The translations under genes and the position numbers were made by a program. The notes under the pieces were generated by a model that was not told the DNA's origin, did not search any database, and saw nothing but the letters and a program-made list of their open reading frames with translations. From Oscillospiraceae bacterium (GTDB taxonomy: Bacteria; Bacillota; Clostridia; Oscillospirales; UBA929), in NCBI GenBank assembly GCA_031282535.1, contig JAITDM010000261.1, positions 1 through 6,994 on the forward strand: 6,994 bases of DNA, written 5' to 3'. The number at the start of each line of letters is the position of its first letter. The first letter of the stretch is position 1. This document shows positions 1-6,294 of the stretch, piece by piece.

Positions 1-1
1 A

Positions 2-2044
2 CGCAAAAAGGGCAAACGCCTCAAGAAGATCCTCATCGCCGCGGTGGTGCTGGCCGTGGCCGTTGTCCTCTTGTACTTGTGGCGCAGCCGCCCGGTGGCC
101 GAGAGCACGACGCAGTACATAGACAATCCGGTCACGCGCGGCGACATCTCCGTGTCGATCAGCGGGCCGGGCGTCATTGCGCCGAACAACCAGTACGAGG
201 TCATCGCCCTGGTGCAGGGGGAGATCCTGGAGTCTCCCTTTGAAGAGGGGCAGGTGGTCGAAAAGGGGGACATCCTGTACCGGATCGACCCGGAAAACGC
301 GATCAACAACATCGACAAGGCCCAGACGGCGCTGGAGCGGGCCGAGCTCTCGTATGAGCAGACGCTAAACGGCACCAAGGTCGATTATCCGAACATCACC
401 GCCTCCATCGGCGGCATCATCACGGCGCTCTATGTGGAGGACGGCGACAACATCCAGACCGGCGGCCGCGTGGCCGACATCGTGGACAGCGACCACCTGC
501 TGCTCACGCTGCCCTTCAACGAGGGCGACGCCGCCGCGCTGACGGTGGGCGCCGCCGCCCGGGTGTACCTCGAAGACAGCGACATCGCCATCGCCGGCTC
601 GGTGCGCCGCGTGTACGACGCCGTCTCCGTCTCCGCCACCGGCGCGCCGGTGCGCAGCGTGGAGATCCTGCTCGACAACCCGGGCGCCGTCGGCGAGGGG
701 GACCGCGCGACGGCGCTGGTGGGCAGCGTCGCCTGCAACGACGCCGGGACCATCGGCTACCTCGACACCAAGACGGTGACGGCCCGGTCCGGCGGCAAGA
801 TCCAGGGGCTCACCGTACGCCAGGGCGACCGCGTCTCCGCCAACCAGCGGCTGGCCGTGGTCACCTTTGACTCCGGCAATTCGACGGAACTGCAGATCCG
901 CTCGGCCTCCCTGAGCGTCAAGGACGCGCAGCTCAGCCTGGAGAACGCCGAGTCGCAGCTTGACGACTATGTGATCACCGCCCCCATCAGCGGGACGGTG
1001 CTGAAAAAGACGTCCAAGGCGGGCGATACGCTGGACACGACGAACACGCGCACCGTGATGGCGATCATCGCCGACATGTCGCAGGTGACCTTCGACATCA
1101 ACGTCGACGAGCTGGACATCAGCAGCGTCGAGGTGGGCCAGACGGTGGAGGTGACCGCCGACGCGCTGCCGACCAGCGTCTTCACAGGGCATGTCGACAG
1201 CATCAGCATGCTGGGAACCACGCAAAACGGCGTCACCACCTATCCGGTGAAGGTGGTCATCGAGGAACACGAGGGCCTGCTGCCCGGGATGAACGTGAAC
1301 GGCGCCATTTTGTTTGAGACGGCGGAAAATGTACTGCGCGTACCCGCCGCCGCCGTGATCCGTGGCAACTTCGTGTTGCTGAAGCTCGTGGAGGGCCAGA
1401 CGGAAGAGGCGGCGCGGCAGGAGCACGCGCTGTCGTCGGCGTCCGCCGAGGGCGGCTTTGGCGGCGGTTTTGGCGGCGGCACAGAGGGCGGACCCCCCGC
1501 CGGCGGACGCGGCGGCTATGGCGGCGGCGCGGAGGGCACGGACGGCGCCCCCGCCGGCGCTGGCGGACGCGGCGGCTACGGCGGCGGCGCGGAGGGCCCG
1601 GACGGCGCCCCTGCCGACGCTGGCGGACGCGGCGGCTTCGGCGGCGGCGCGGAGGGCACCACAGACGGCGGCGCCCCCGCCGGCGCGGGGAACGCGGCGG
1701 CCGGGGAGCAGACCGCCGGTGCGGACGGCGCGACGGAGATGCCCGCGGACGCCGGCGAGAGACCCTCGGCCAGCCGCGCGGAGGCCCCGGCCGGTTACAT
1801 CTACATCCAGGTGCGCACGGGGATCAACGACGACACGTGGATCGAGATCACGGACGGCCTGCGCGAAGGCGATGTGGTCGCGACGCAGGTCAACATCTCC
1901 AACACGAACAACAGCTTCCTCGGCGTAGGCGGCGGCATGGGCGGCGGTATGGGTGGAGGCATGGGCGGCGGTATGGGCGGCGGCACCCGGCCGGCCATGC
2001 CGGCCGGCGGCGGAACCGCCTCCTTCAGCCGCGGCGTGGGTTGA
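2..2044 (+). CDS. HlyD/MacA-family membrane-fusion adaptor of an ABC exporter (YknX-like), 5'-truncated by the window edge, with Gly-rich inserts
   Basis: This is the extracytoplasmic adaptor of a MacAB/YknXYZ-type exporter. The frame is open to the window edge: basic residues RKKGKRLKK precede a hydrophobic segment (about bases 29-79), a typical N-terminal membrane anchor. The true start is therefore upstream, and the in-frame GTG at 44 lies inside the anchor and is not the start. About 680 residues are visible, against roughly 370-400 in ordinary MacA/YknX. The extra length has two sources. First, the lipoyl-hairpin-barrel core appears twice (about 190-640 and 775-1205). Lipoyl-like motifs are EGQVVEKGDILYRIDP then DGDNIQTGGRVADIV in the first copy, and QGDRVSANQRLAVV then ITAPISGTVLKK in the second. 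Second, a Gly-rich insert (about 1445-1790) splits the membrane-proximal domain, which resumes at GYIYIQVRTGINDD, and a GGGM repeat follows. The ATPase starts 5 nt downstream. Family assignment is firm; the substrate is unknown. Confidence 0.9.
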   Translation, partial: RKKGKRLKKILIAAVVLAVAVVLLYLWRSRPVAESTTQYIDNPVTRGDISVSISGPGVIAPNNQYEVIALVQGEILESPFEEGQVVEKGDILYRIDPENAINNIDKAQTALERAELSYEQTLNGTKVDYPNITASIGGIITALYVEDGDNIQTGGRVADIVDSDHLLLTLPFNEGDAAALTVGAAARVYLEDSDIAIAGSVRRVYDAVSVSATGAPVRSVEILLDNPGAVGEGDRATALVGSVACNDAGTIGYLDTKTVTARSGGKIQGLTVRQGDRVSANQRLAVVTFDSGNSTELQIRSASLSVKDAQLSLENAESQLDDYVITAPISGTVLKKTSKAGDTLDTTNTRTVMAIIADMSQVTFDINVDELDISSVEVGQTVEVTADALPTSVFTGHVDSISMLGTTQNGVTTYPVKVVIEEHEGLLPGMNVNGAILFETAENVLRVPAAAVIRGNFVLLKLVEGQTEEAARQEHALSSASAEGGFGGGFGGGTEGGPPAGGRGGYGGGAEGTDGAPAGAGGRGGYGGGAEGPDGAPADAGGRGGFGGGAEGTTDGGAPAGAGNAAAGEQTAGADGATEMPADAGERPSASRAEAPAGYIYIQVRTGINDDTWIEITDGLREGDVVATQVNISNTNNSFLGVGGGMGGGMGGGMGGGMGGGTRPAMPAGGGTASFSRGVG
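1502..1687 (+). repeat. 60-bp in-frame tandem repeat (3 units) encoding a Gly-rich insert
   Basis: Three head-to-tail units lie at 1502-1561, 1562-1621 and 1622-1687. Units 1 and 2 differ at about 5 of 60 bases. Unit 3 is closely similar but 6 bp longer, an in-frame gain of two codons. Each encodes a block of the form GGRGG(Y/F)GGGAEG followed by a DGAPA-type tail. A decayed half unit (GGFGGGFGGG) precedes it from about 1451. The array sits between two strands of the adaptor's membrane-proximal domain, so it is probably a flexible, disordered loop. Because units are multiples of three, copy-number change would keep the reading frame. Confidence 0.93.
1928..1987 (+). repeat. 12-bp tandem repeat encoding GGGM units near the adaptor C-terminus
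   Basis: Five consecutive 12-bp units occur. Four encode Gly-Gly-Gly-Met and the last encodes Gly-Gly-Gly-Thr. The Gly codons vary (GGC, GGT, GGA), so the peptide pattern is cleaner than the DNA pattern, which may mean selection on the protein. The segment is followed by TRPAMPAGGG and the stop at 2042-2044. It lies after the last folded domain and should be an exposed flexible tail. Confidence 0.9.
1987..2007 (+). other. Perfect 9-bp GC hairpin near the 3' end of the adaptor gene
   Basis: Left arm CCGGCCGGC (1987-1995) and right arm GCCGGCCGG (1999-2007) are exact reverse complements separated by CAT. In mRNA this would be a very stable stem about 40 nt upstream of the ATPase start. No T-tract follows, so it is not a terminator. 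It lies in codons for RPAMPAGG, whose GC-rich Pro/Ala/Gly codons can create such symmetry by chance. A role in mRNA stability or translational coupling is speculation. Confidence 0.5.
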
Positions 2045-2049
2045 CGTCG

Positions 2050-2739
2050 ATGATAAGACTGGAAAGTATTTACAAAATATACAACACCGGGGAGAACGAG
2101 GTCCGCGCGGTGGACGGCATCTCCCTGACGATCCAAAAGGGCGAATACGTGGCGATTGTCGGGCAGTCCGGTTCCGGCAAATCGACGCTGATGAACATCA
2201 TCGGCTGTCTCGACGTGCCGACCGCGGGCAGTTATCTGCTGGACGGAGAGGACGTCGGGGCGCTGTCCGACAACAAGCTGGCCGACATCCGCAACCGGCG
2301 TCTCGGCTTTGTCTTTCAGCAGTACAACCTCATCGCCAAGCTGAACGTGCTGGAAAACGTGGAGCTGCCGCTCCAGTACGGCGGGTACTCCGCGCGGCGG
2401 CGGCGGGAGAAGGCGGAGGAGGCGCTCGCGCGCGTCGGCCTGCTGGACCGGCTGCACCACCTGCCCTCCCAGCTCTCCGGCGGCCAGCAGCAGCGCGTGT
2501 CGATCGCCCGGGCGCTGGTGGGCGACCCCTCCGTCATTTTGGCCGACGAACCCACGGGCGCGCTGGACTCCAAGACAGGCATCGAGGTGCTCCAGTTTTT
2601 GAGCAACCTGAACGCGCAGGGCAACACGATCGTGCTCATCACGCACGACAGCAAGATCGCTTTGATGGCCCAGCGCGTGGTCGGCATCAGCGACGGAAAG
2701 ATCGTCTCCGACGAGCGGGTGGCCGCGCCGCCGTCCTGA
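2050..2739 (+). CDS. ABC exporter ATPase subunit (MacB/LolD/YknY type)
   Basis: This is the nucleotide-binding subunit that powers the adjacent permease on the cytoplasmic face. It has 229 residues, the usual size for stand-alone LolD/YknY-type ATPases. All ABC motifs are intact: Walker A GQSGSGKST at 38-46, Q-loop FVFQQYN at 87-93, signature LSGGQQQR at 142-149, Walker B VILADEP at 162-168 with catalytic Glu167, D-loop ALD at 171-173, and H-loop His199 in LITHD. The start chosen is ATG 2050, 5 nt after the adaptor stop. Homologues begin in the same way, directly before the first beta strand (MIRLESIYKIY). Upstream frame extension into the adaptor gene gives low-complexity Arg/Gly sequence and is rejected. 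No strong Shine-Dalgarno precedes it (only GTGGG at 2036-2040), which fits translational coupling to the adaptor. Confidence 0.96.
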   Translation: MIRLESIYKIYNTGENEVRAVDGISLTIQKGEYVAIVGQSGSGKSTLMNIIGCLDVPTAGSYLLDGEDVGALSDNKLADIRNRRLGFVFQQYNLIAKLNVLENVELPLQYGGYSARRRREKAEEALARVGLLDRLHHLPSQLSGGQQQRVSIARALVGDPSVILADEPTGALDSKTGIEVLQFLSNLNAQGNTIVLITHDSKIALMAQRVVGISDGKIVSDERVAAPPS

Positions 2740-2749
2740 CGCCGGCGGC
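2727..2749 (+). other. GC-rich stem-loop spanning the ATPase stop codon
   Basis: Arms GCCGCCG (2727-2733) and CGGCGGC (2743-2749) pair perfectly around a 9-nt loop that contains the TGA stop. It is followed by CTTTGTT, a poor T-tract. It could be a weak terminator, an mRNA-stability element at the ATPase-permease junction, or chance in GC-rich DNA. Full termination here is unlikely because the permease needs the same transcript unless a promoter exists in the 70-nt gap, where I see none. Confidence 0.4.
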
Positions 2750-2796
2750 CTTTGTTCCGGCATGTGATGATTGATATTGAGATTCCCCGATGGCAC

Positions 2797-2805
2797 AGGG
2801 AGGGA
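2797..2805 (+). promoter_or_regulatory. Strong Shine-Dalgarno site that sets the permease start
   Basis: AGGGAGGGA ends about 4 nt before ATG 2810. It favours ATG 2810 over the in-frame TTG at 2771, which has no comparable purine box and would add 13 residues (MILRFPDGTGRDQ) that do not resemble a permease N-terminus. Confidence 0.8.
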
Positions 2806-2809
2806 CCAG

Positions 2810-3982
2810 ATGGACATCAAACAATATTTTCTGCTGGCGCTGAAGAGCATCCGCACCAGCAAGCTCCGCTCCTTTCTCACGATGCTGGGCATCATCATCG
2901 GCGTGGCCTCCGTCATTGTGCTCGTCAGCGTGATGAGCAGTTTTTCCGGCGAGATGTCCTCCACCTTTGAGAGCTTCGGCGCGCATCTGATCACGGTCAA
3001 CGTCTTTGGCCGTTCTTCCAACCGCACCGTCTCGGCCGACGATCTCTACGAGTGGGTGGACGACTATCCGGAACAGCTCCGTTTCGTTTCCCCGTACGTC
3101 GCCTCCTCCGTGACAATGAAAAACGGCGCCAGCAGCCTCACGACCACGCTGAACGGCACAGGTGAGGATTACGACAAGATCCGCAACAAAGAGGTGGAAA
3201 ACGGGCGGTTTTTGGGGTATATCGACATGGAACGGCGCCAAAAGGTCTGCGTGATCGGGAGCTATGTCGCCTCGGAGCTCTTCGGTGAGGACGACCCCGT
3301 CGGCCAGCAGGTGCGCCTTGGCGGCAACATCTTCGACGTCGTCGGGGTGCTGAAGGAGACGGGCGGCGGCGTGCAGGGCGGGGACGACGACTGCGTCTTC
3401 ATCCCGTACACGCTGGCGCTGCGCATGTTCCGGCAGATGGGCGGCACCTACTACCTCTCGGCCTCCGACGGCGACCAGGTGGAACCGGCGGTTGAGCTGC
3501 TGAAGAGCAAGCTCTACCAGGTCTACCAGAGCGAGGACGCCTACCGCGTCACCAGCATGAACGAGATGCTGGATCAAGTGAATGAGCTGCTCGGGATGAT
3601 GAGCTCCATTTTGGTTGGCATCGCGGCGATCTCGCTGCTGGTCGGCGGCATCGGCATCATGAACATCATGCTGGTGTCGGTGACGGAGCGCACACGGGAG
3701 ATCGGCATCCGCAAGTCGCTGGGCGCCAAGCGCCGCGACATCCGCGGTCAGTTCATCATCGAGGCGGCGGTCACGAGCGCGCTGGGCGGCACGTTTGGGA
3801 TCTTACTCGGCATGACGGGGGCCTATCTCGTCGGCCAGCTCATCGGCTTCACCGTGGTGCCCACACCCACCGCCGTCCTGATGGCCTTCTCCGTCTCCGC
3901 CGGCATCGGCATCATTTTTGGGTACTTCCCCGCTTCCAAGGCCTCCAAACTGAATCCCATCGACGCGCTGCGTTATGAGTAA
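2810..3982 (+). CDS. FtsX/MacB-family ABC exporter permease (YknZ-like)
   Basis: This is the membrane subunit of the exporter, 390 residues with the standard four-helix MacB/FtsX layout. After a basic amphipathic start (ALKSIRTSKLRSFLTMLG) come TM1 at about 21-44, a large extracytoplasmic MacB-type domain at about 45-260, TM2 at 266-290, TM3 at 316-347 and TM4 at 354-374. The cytoplasmic coupling region between TM2 and TM3 carries the family motif ERTREIGIRKSLGAKRRDI at 293-311. The C-terminus PASKASKLNPIDALRYE is also typical. Unlike Escherichia coli MacB, the ATPase is a separate gene, as in Gram-positive YknYZ and in LolCDE. Such transporters work by mechanotransmission and do not pull substrate through the helices; that is family knowledge. 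The substrate is unknown. It lies between its ATPase gene and the SLH gene, 24 nt from the latter. Confidence 0.95.
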   Translation: MDIKQYFLLALKSIRTSKLRSFLTMLGIIIGVASVIVLVSVMSSFSGEMSSTFESFGAHLITVNVFGRSSNRTVSADDLYEWVDDYPEQLRFVSPYVASSVTMKNGASSLTTTLNGTGEDYDKIRNKEVENGRFLGYIDMERRQKVCVIGSYVASELFGEDDPVGQQVRLGGNIFDVVGVLKETGGGVQGGDDDCVFIPYTLALRMFRQMGGTYYLSASDGDQVEPAVELLKSKLYQVYQSEDAYRVTSMNEMLDQVNELLGMMSSILVGIAAISLLVGGIGIMNIMLVSVTERTREIGIRKSLGAKRRDIRGQFIIEAAVTSALGGTFGILLGMTGAYLVGQLIGFTVVPTPTAVLMAFSVSAGIGIIFGYFPASKASKLNPIDALRYE

Positions 3983-4006
3983 AGAAACAAACAGGGGGAT
4001 CCGTCC

Positions 4007-5893
4007 ATGAAGAAAAGTCGAAGAAGGATATTTGCGTTTTGTCTGGCGGCGGCGGTACTGGCGGGCGGCGTCACGGCCGCGGCCGCGCCGCCGGAGCAGC
4101 CGGAGTCGGACATCCAACAGATCATGTCCCTGCTGAACGTCATGCACGGCTATCCGAACGGGGACTTCGGCCTCGGCGACCGTTTGACGCGCGCCCAGTT
4201 CTCCAAGATGTGCATCGCGCTCTCGCCGATGCGGGACCAGGTGGCGTCCGGTTCGCTGATCTCCCCGTTTAAGGATGTGCCGTACACGCACTGGGCGGCC
4301 TCCTACATCCGCGCCGCGTCTTTGGCCGGGTACATGCGGGGCTATCCGAACGGCACGTTTGGGCCGGACCGCACGCTCACGGTGGAGGAGGCGGTCACCG
4401 TGGCGCTGCGCCTGCTGGGCTACACGGCGAGCGACCTGACCGGCCCCTATCCGCAGACGCAGCTCTCTCTCGCCGCCCGTCTGGAACTGACGGCGGCGAT
4501 CGACGCCACGCGCGGCCACGTGATCACGCGCGGCGAGGCCATGACGCTGCTCTACACGCTGCTGGACACGCCGCAAAAGCAGGGCGGCAAACTGGTCGCC
4601 ACGCTCGGCTACCAGAGCGTGGTGCTGGACGAGATGCTGGCGGACAAATTTGAGGGTCCCGTCACGCTGGGCGAGAGCCCCGACGCCAGTCTGCGGGCCC
4701 TGGGGCTAAACCCCGCCGCGCTCTCGCTGCAAAAGGACGGTTCGACCGCCGCGGTCTCCGCGCTGCGGCCCTACGACATCCTCTACCACGTGCCTGGCTA
4801 CCAGGTGGCGCGGGCCTACTCCACGCGGGTGACGGGCCTCTACGAGAAGGCGCTGCCGAACCGGGACGCGCCGGCCCAGGTCGTCGTGGACGGCGCGACC
4901 TATACGCTCGAGACAGACGAGGCCAAGGCGCTGCTGTCCGTCACCGGTTCGTTCCGGCCCGGCGAGACGGTGACGCTGCTGATGGGCCGCGAGGGCGTGG
5001 CCGACGTCATCCCCGGCGGCGCCGACGACCAGCACTACATTGGAATCATCACGGCGGCGGAGACGCGCTCCGTGACCGACGCCGCGGGCGCCGTGTCGCA
5101 GCGCCGCTTTGTCACCGTTCTGCTCGACACGGGGGAGACCCGGGAACTCCCCGCGGAGCGCGACTGGTCCGACAGCATCAGTCTGGCGGTGCAGGTCCGC
5201 TACGAGGACGGGACGCCGAGGGTGCAGACGCTGACGCGCTACAACAGCGGCGCGCCCGGCCTGTTTGACCTGGCGGCCGGCCAGTTGGGGACCCGGACGC
5301 TCTCGCCCGAAATCATCATTCTGGAGCGCGCCAACAAGACGGGGCGCCTTGTGCTGCCGCAGCGGCTGGACGGCGTCCGGCTGACCTCGATGCAGGTATA
5401 TTATCTGGGCGTCGACGCGCAGGGGCGGGTGAATCGGCTCGTGCTGGACGCCGCCACCGGCGATCATCTCTCCTTCGGCCTGCTGCTTTCCAAGACAGAG
5501 TTGCCGGGGACGGGGGTAAACGTCAGCGCCGCGTACCAATACGACATTGCCGGCCGGCGCGCCACCGCCACGGTCAAGGCGCTCTTCCCGGTGAGCTACG
5601 GCCCCTGCCACTTCTCCTTTGCCGCCGACGGGACGCTGGACGACATCCAAAAGCTCTCCGCCGTAGACGGGACTGTCTCCAACCTTTCGCGGCAGTATCT
5701 CGACACCGCCGCCGGCGCGCGTCATCGCGTCGCCGACGACGTGACGGTCTACGTCTACGCGCAGGACAAGGGCGGCACATACGTGCTTGGCACCCTCACC
5801 CAGGCGCTGAGCCATCCCCTCTCGAAGGTCGAGGCCTACTACGACAAGCCGCTCGCCGAAGCCGGCTGCGTCCGGATCATCATTCTGCGGTAG
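4007..5893 (+). CDS. Secreted S-layer-homology (SLH) domain protein with a beta-rich C-terminal region of unknown function
   Basis: The product has 628 residues. A Sec signal peptide is clear: basic MKKSRRR, a hydrophobic core, and a likely cut near the AAAA run at 24-27. Cys12 is not in a lipobox. SLH repeats follow. Repeat 1 is at about 44-75 and lacks the FxDVxxHWA opening (GYPNGDFG...TRAQ). Repeat 2 is complete at 88-139 (FKDVPYTHWA...GYPNGTFGP...TVEE). A degenerate repeat 3 is at about 143-187, ending TRGEAMTLLY. SLH trimers bind pyruvylated secondary cell-wall polymer. Residues from about 250 to the end have no motif I can assign; the pattern suggests tandem beta domains (for example TRVTGLYEKA...VVVDGATYTL and YIGIITAA...VTVLLDTGET). 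Start ATG 4007 has AGGGGG 8 nt upstream. The 24-nt gap suggests co-transcription with the exporter, and a terminator follows at 5919. Confidence 0.9.
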   Translation: MKKSRRRIFAFCLAAAVLAGGVTAAAAPPEQPESDIQQIMSLLNVMHGYPNGDFGLGDRLTRAQFSKMCIALSPMRDQVASGSLISPFKDVPYTHWAASYIRAASLAGYMRGYPNGTFGPDRTLTVEEAVTVALRLLGYTASDLTGPYPQTQLSLAARLELTAAIDATRGHVITRGEAMTLLYTLLDTPQKQGGKLVATLGYQSVVLDEMLADKFEGPVTLGESPDASLRALGLNPAALSLQKDGSTAAVSALRPYDILYHVPGYQVARAYSTRVTGLYEKALPNRDAPAQVVVDGATYTLETDEAKALLSVTGSFRPGETVTLLMGREGVADVIPGGADDQHYIGIITAAETRSVTDAAGAVSQRRFVTVLLDTGETRELPAERDWSDSISLAVQVRYEDGTPRVQTLTRYNSGAPGLFDLAAGQLGTRTLSPEIIILERANKTGRLVLPQRLDGVRLTSMQVYYLGVDAQGRVNRLVLDAATGDHLSFGLLLSKTELPGTGVNVSAAYQYDIAGRRATATVKALFPVSYGPCHFSFAADGTLDDIQKLSAVDGTVSNLSRQYLDTAAGARHRVADDVTVYVYAQDKGGTYVLGTLTQALSHPLSKVEAYYDKPLAEAGCVRIIILR

Positions 5894-5918
5894 GCAATCC
5901 GCGCGCGAGGCAAACAAA

Positions 5919-5967
5919 CGGCACAACAAAAAAGAGGCCCTTTCGGGCCTCTTTTTTTGTTGTGCCG
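5919..5967. terminator. Bidirectional intrinsic terminator between convergent genes
   Basis: The core stem GAGGCCC (5934-5940), loop TTTC and GGGCCTC (5945-5951) is followed on the plus strand by seven T. Read on the minus strand, the same stem is followed by six T. The symmetry extends outward through the A/T tracts to CGGCACAAC and GTTGTGCCG, giving near-perfect 22/23-nt arms with one extra T. It ends the SLH transcript on plus and, 3 nt past its stop, the spore-protein transcript on minus. Confidence 0.93.
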
Positions 5968-5970
5968 TTG

Positions 5971-6159
5971 TTATTTCAGTCCGTTCTCGTAGGCTTCGAT
6001 CATCTTCTTGACCATCTGCCCGCCGATGCTGCCGGCCTGCTGAGCGGTCAGGTCGCCGTTGTAACCCTGCTTCAGCGTCACGCCCACATCGGAGGCCGCC
6101 TCGATCTTGAAGCGATTCAGCGCTTCCTTCGCGTTCGGAACAAGAGACTTGCTCGCCAT
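5971..6159 (-). CDS. Alpha/beta-type small acid-soluble spore protein (SASP)
   Basis: The product has 62 residues, within the normal range for this family. These proteins coat DNA in the dormant spore, protect it from UV and chemicals, and are degraded by the GPR protease at germination. Two family blocks are visible: FKIEAASDVGV at 17-27, matching the FEIASEFGV-type block that contains the GPR cleavage site, and LTAQQAGSIGGQMVKKMIE at 37-55, matching the SxxxGSVGGxxxK block. By alignment GPR would cut after Glu20. The next residue is Ala where Ile/Phe/Val is usual, and the Arg-Ala-Asn before GSVGG is Gln-Gln-Ala. A GYNGD insert resembles clostridial members. Start ATG (6159-6157) has GAGGAG (6176-6171) 11 nt upstream. 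It converges with the SLH gene on a shared terminator and diverges from the NTF2-like gene. Confidence 0.93.
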   Translation of the reverse strand: MASKSLVPNAKEALNRFKIEAASDVGVTLKQGYNGDLTAQQAGSIGGQMVKKMIEAYENGLK

Positions 6160-6212
6160 GATAGTAGCATCTCCTCGATTTTGATGGGGTTTGCGCCGTA
6201 TCCGCGCACCAT

Positions 6213-6241
6213 TATTTTGACCGCACCACGCGCCGTTATGC
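6213..6241 (-). promoter_or_regulatory. Candidate sigma-G promoter of the SASP gene
   Basis: Reading the minus strand, GCATA (6241-6237) matches the forespore sigma-G -35 pattern. After a 17-nt spacer, CAAAATA (6219-6213) matches 6 of 7 positions of the -10 pattern CATNHTA. Transcription would start near 6206, about 30 nt before the GAGGAG ribosome-binding site. SASP genes are classic sigma-G targets. The call rests on my recall of the consensus, and one -10 position is off. Confidence 0.45.
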
Positions 6242-6287
6242 CCCTAAAGTTTCTCCAAATGTGATAATTTTCACCAAAAAGGGGCAT
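6238..6287. repeat. Inverted repeat ATGCCCCT / AGGGGCAT enclosing a smaller dyad
   Basis: ATGCCCCT (6238-6245) and AGGGGCAT (6280-6287) are exact reverse complements 34 nt apart. Between them lies the near-palindrome GTGATAATTTTCAC (6261-6274), with outer GTGA/TCAC and central AATT. The left 8-mer overlaps the candidate -35 of the SASP promoter. It may be a pair of operator half-sites or a weak hairpin; function is not established. Confidence 0.4.
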
Positions 6288-6294
6288 TTGACGA

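Noticed and set aside
365..1426. Long minus-strand open frame opposite the adaptor gene
   Set aside because: It mirrors a GC-rich gene in the frame where stop codons are rare. The translation is His/Val/Asp/Arg-rich with no domain, and the plus-strand adaptor is well supported.
1502..1687. CRISPR-like array
   Set aside because: The units are contiguous with no unique spacers and are in frame with the adaptor gene, so this is a coding tandem repeat.
1458..1928. Ala/Arg-rich plus-strand frame over the repeats
   Set aside because: It is a frame-shifted reading of the 60-bp repeats inside the adaptor. Arg/Ala/Pro low complexity is what GGC-rich DNA gives out of frame.
1801..3577. Long minus-strand frames opposite the ATPase and permease
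   Set aside because: Both are antisense shadows. The sense strand has intact Walker A, signature, Walker B and FtsX motifs.
4706..5929. 407-codon minus-strand frame opposite the SLH gene
   Set aside because: Its start lies at the edge of the terminator, with no ribosome site noted. The composition is that of an antisense GC-rich frame, while the sense strand encodes a signal peptide and SLH repeats.
5962..6264. 100-codon plus-strand frame opposite the SASP gene
   Set aside because: It begins inside the terminator arm and runs antisense to a clearly recognisable spore protein. No ribosome-binding site is present.
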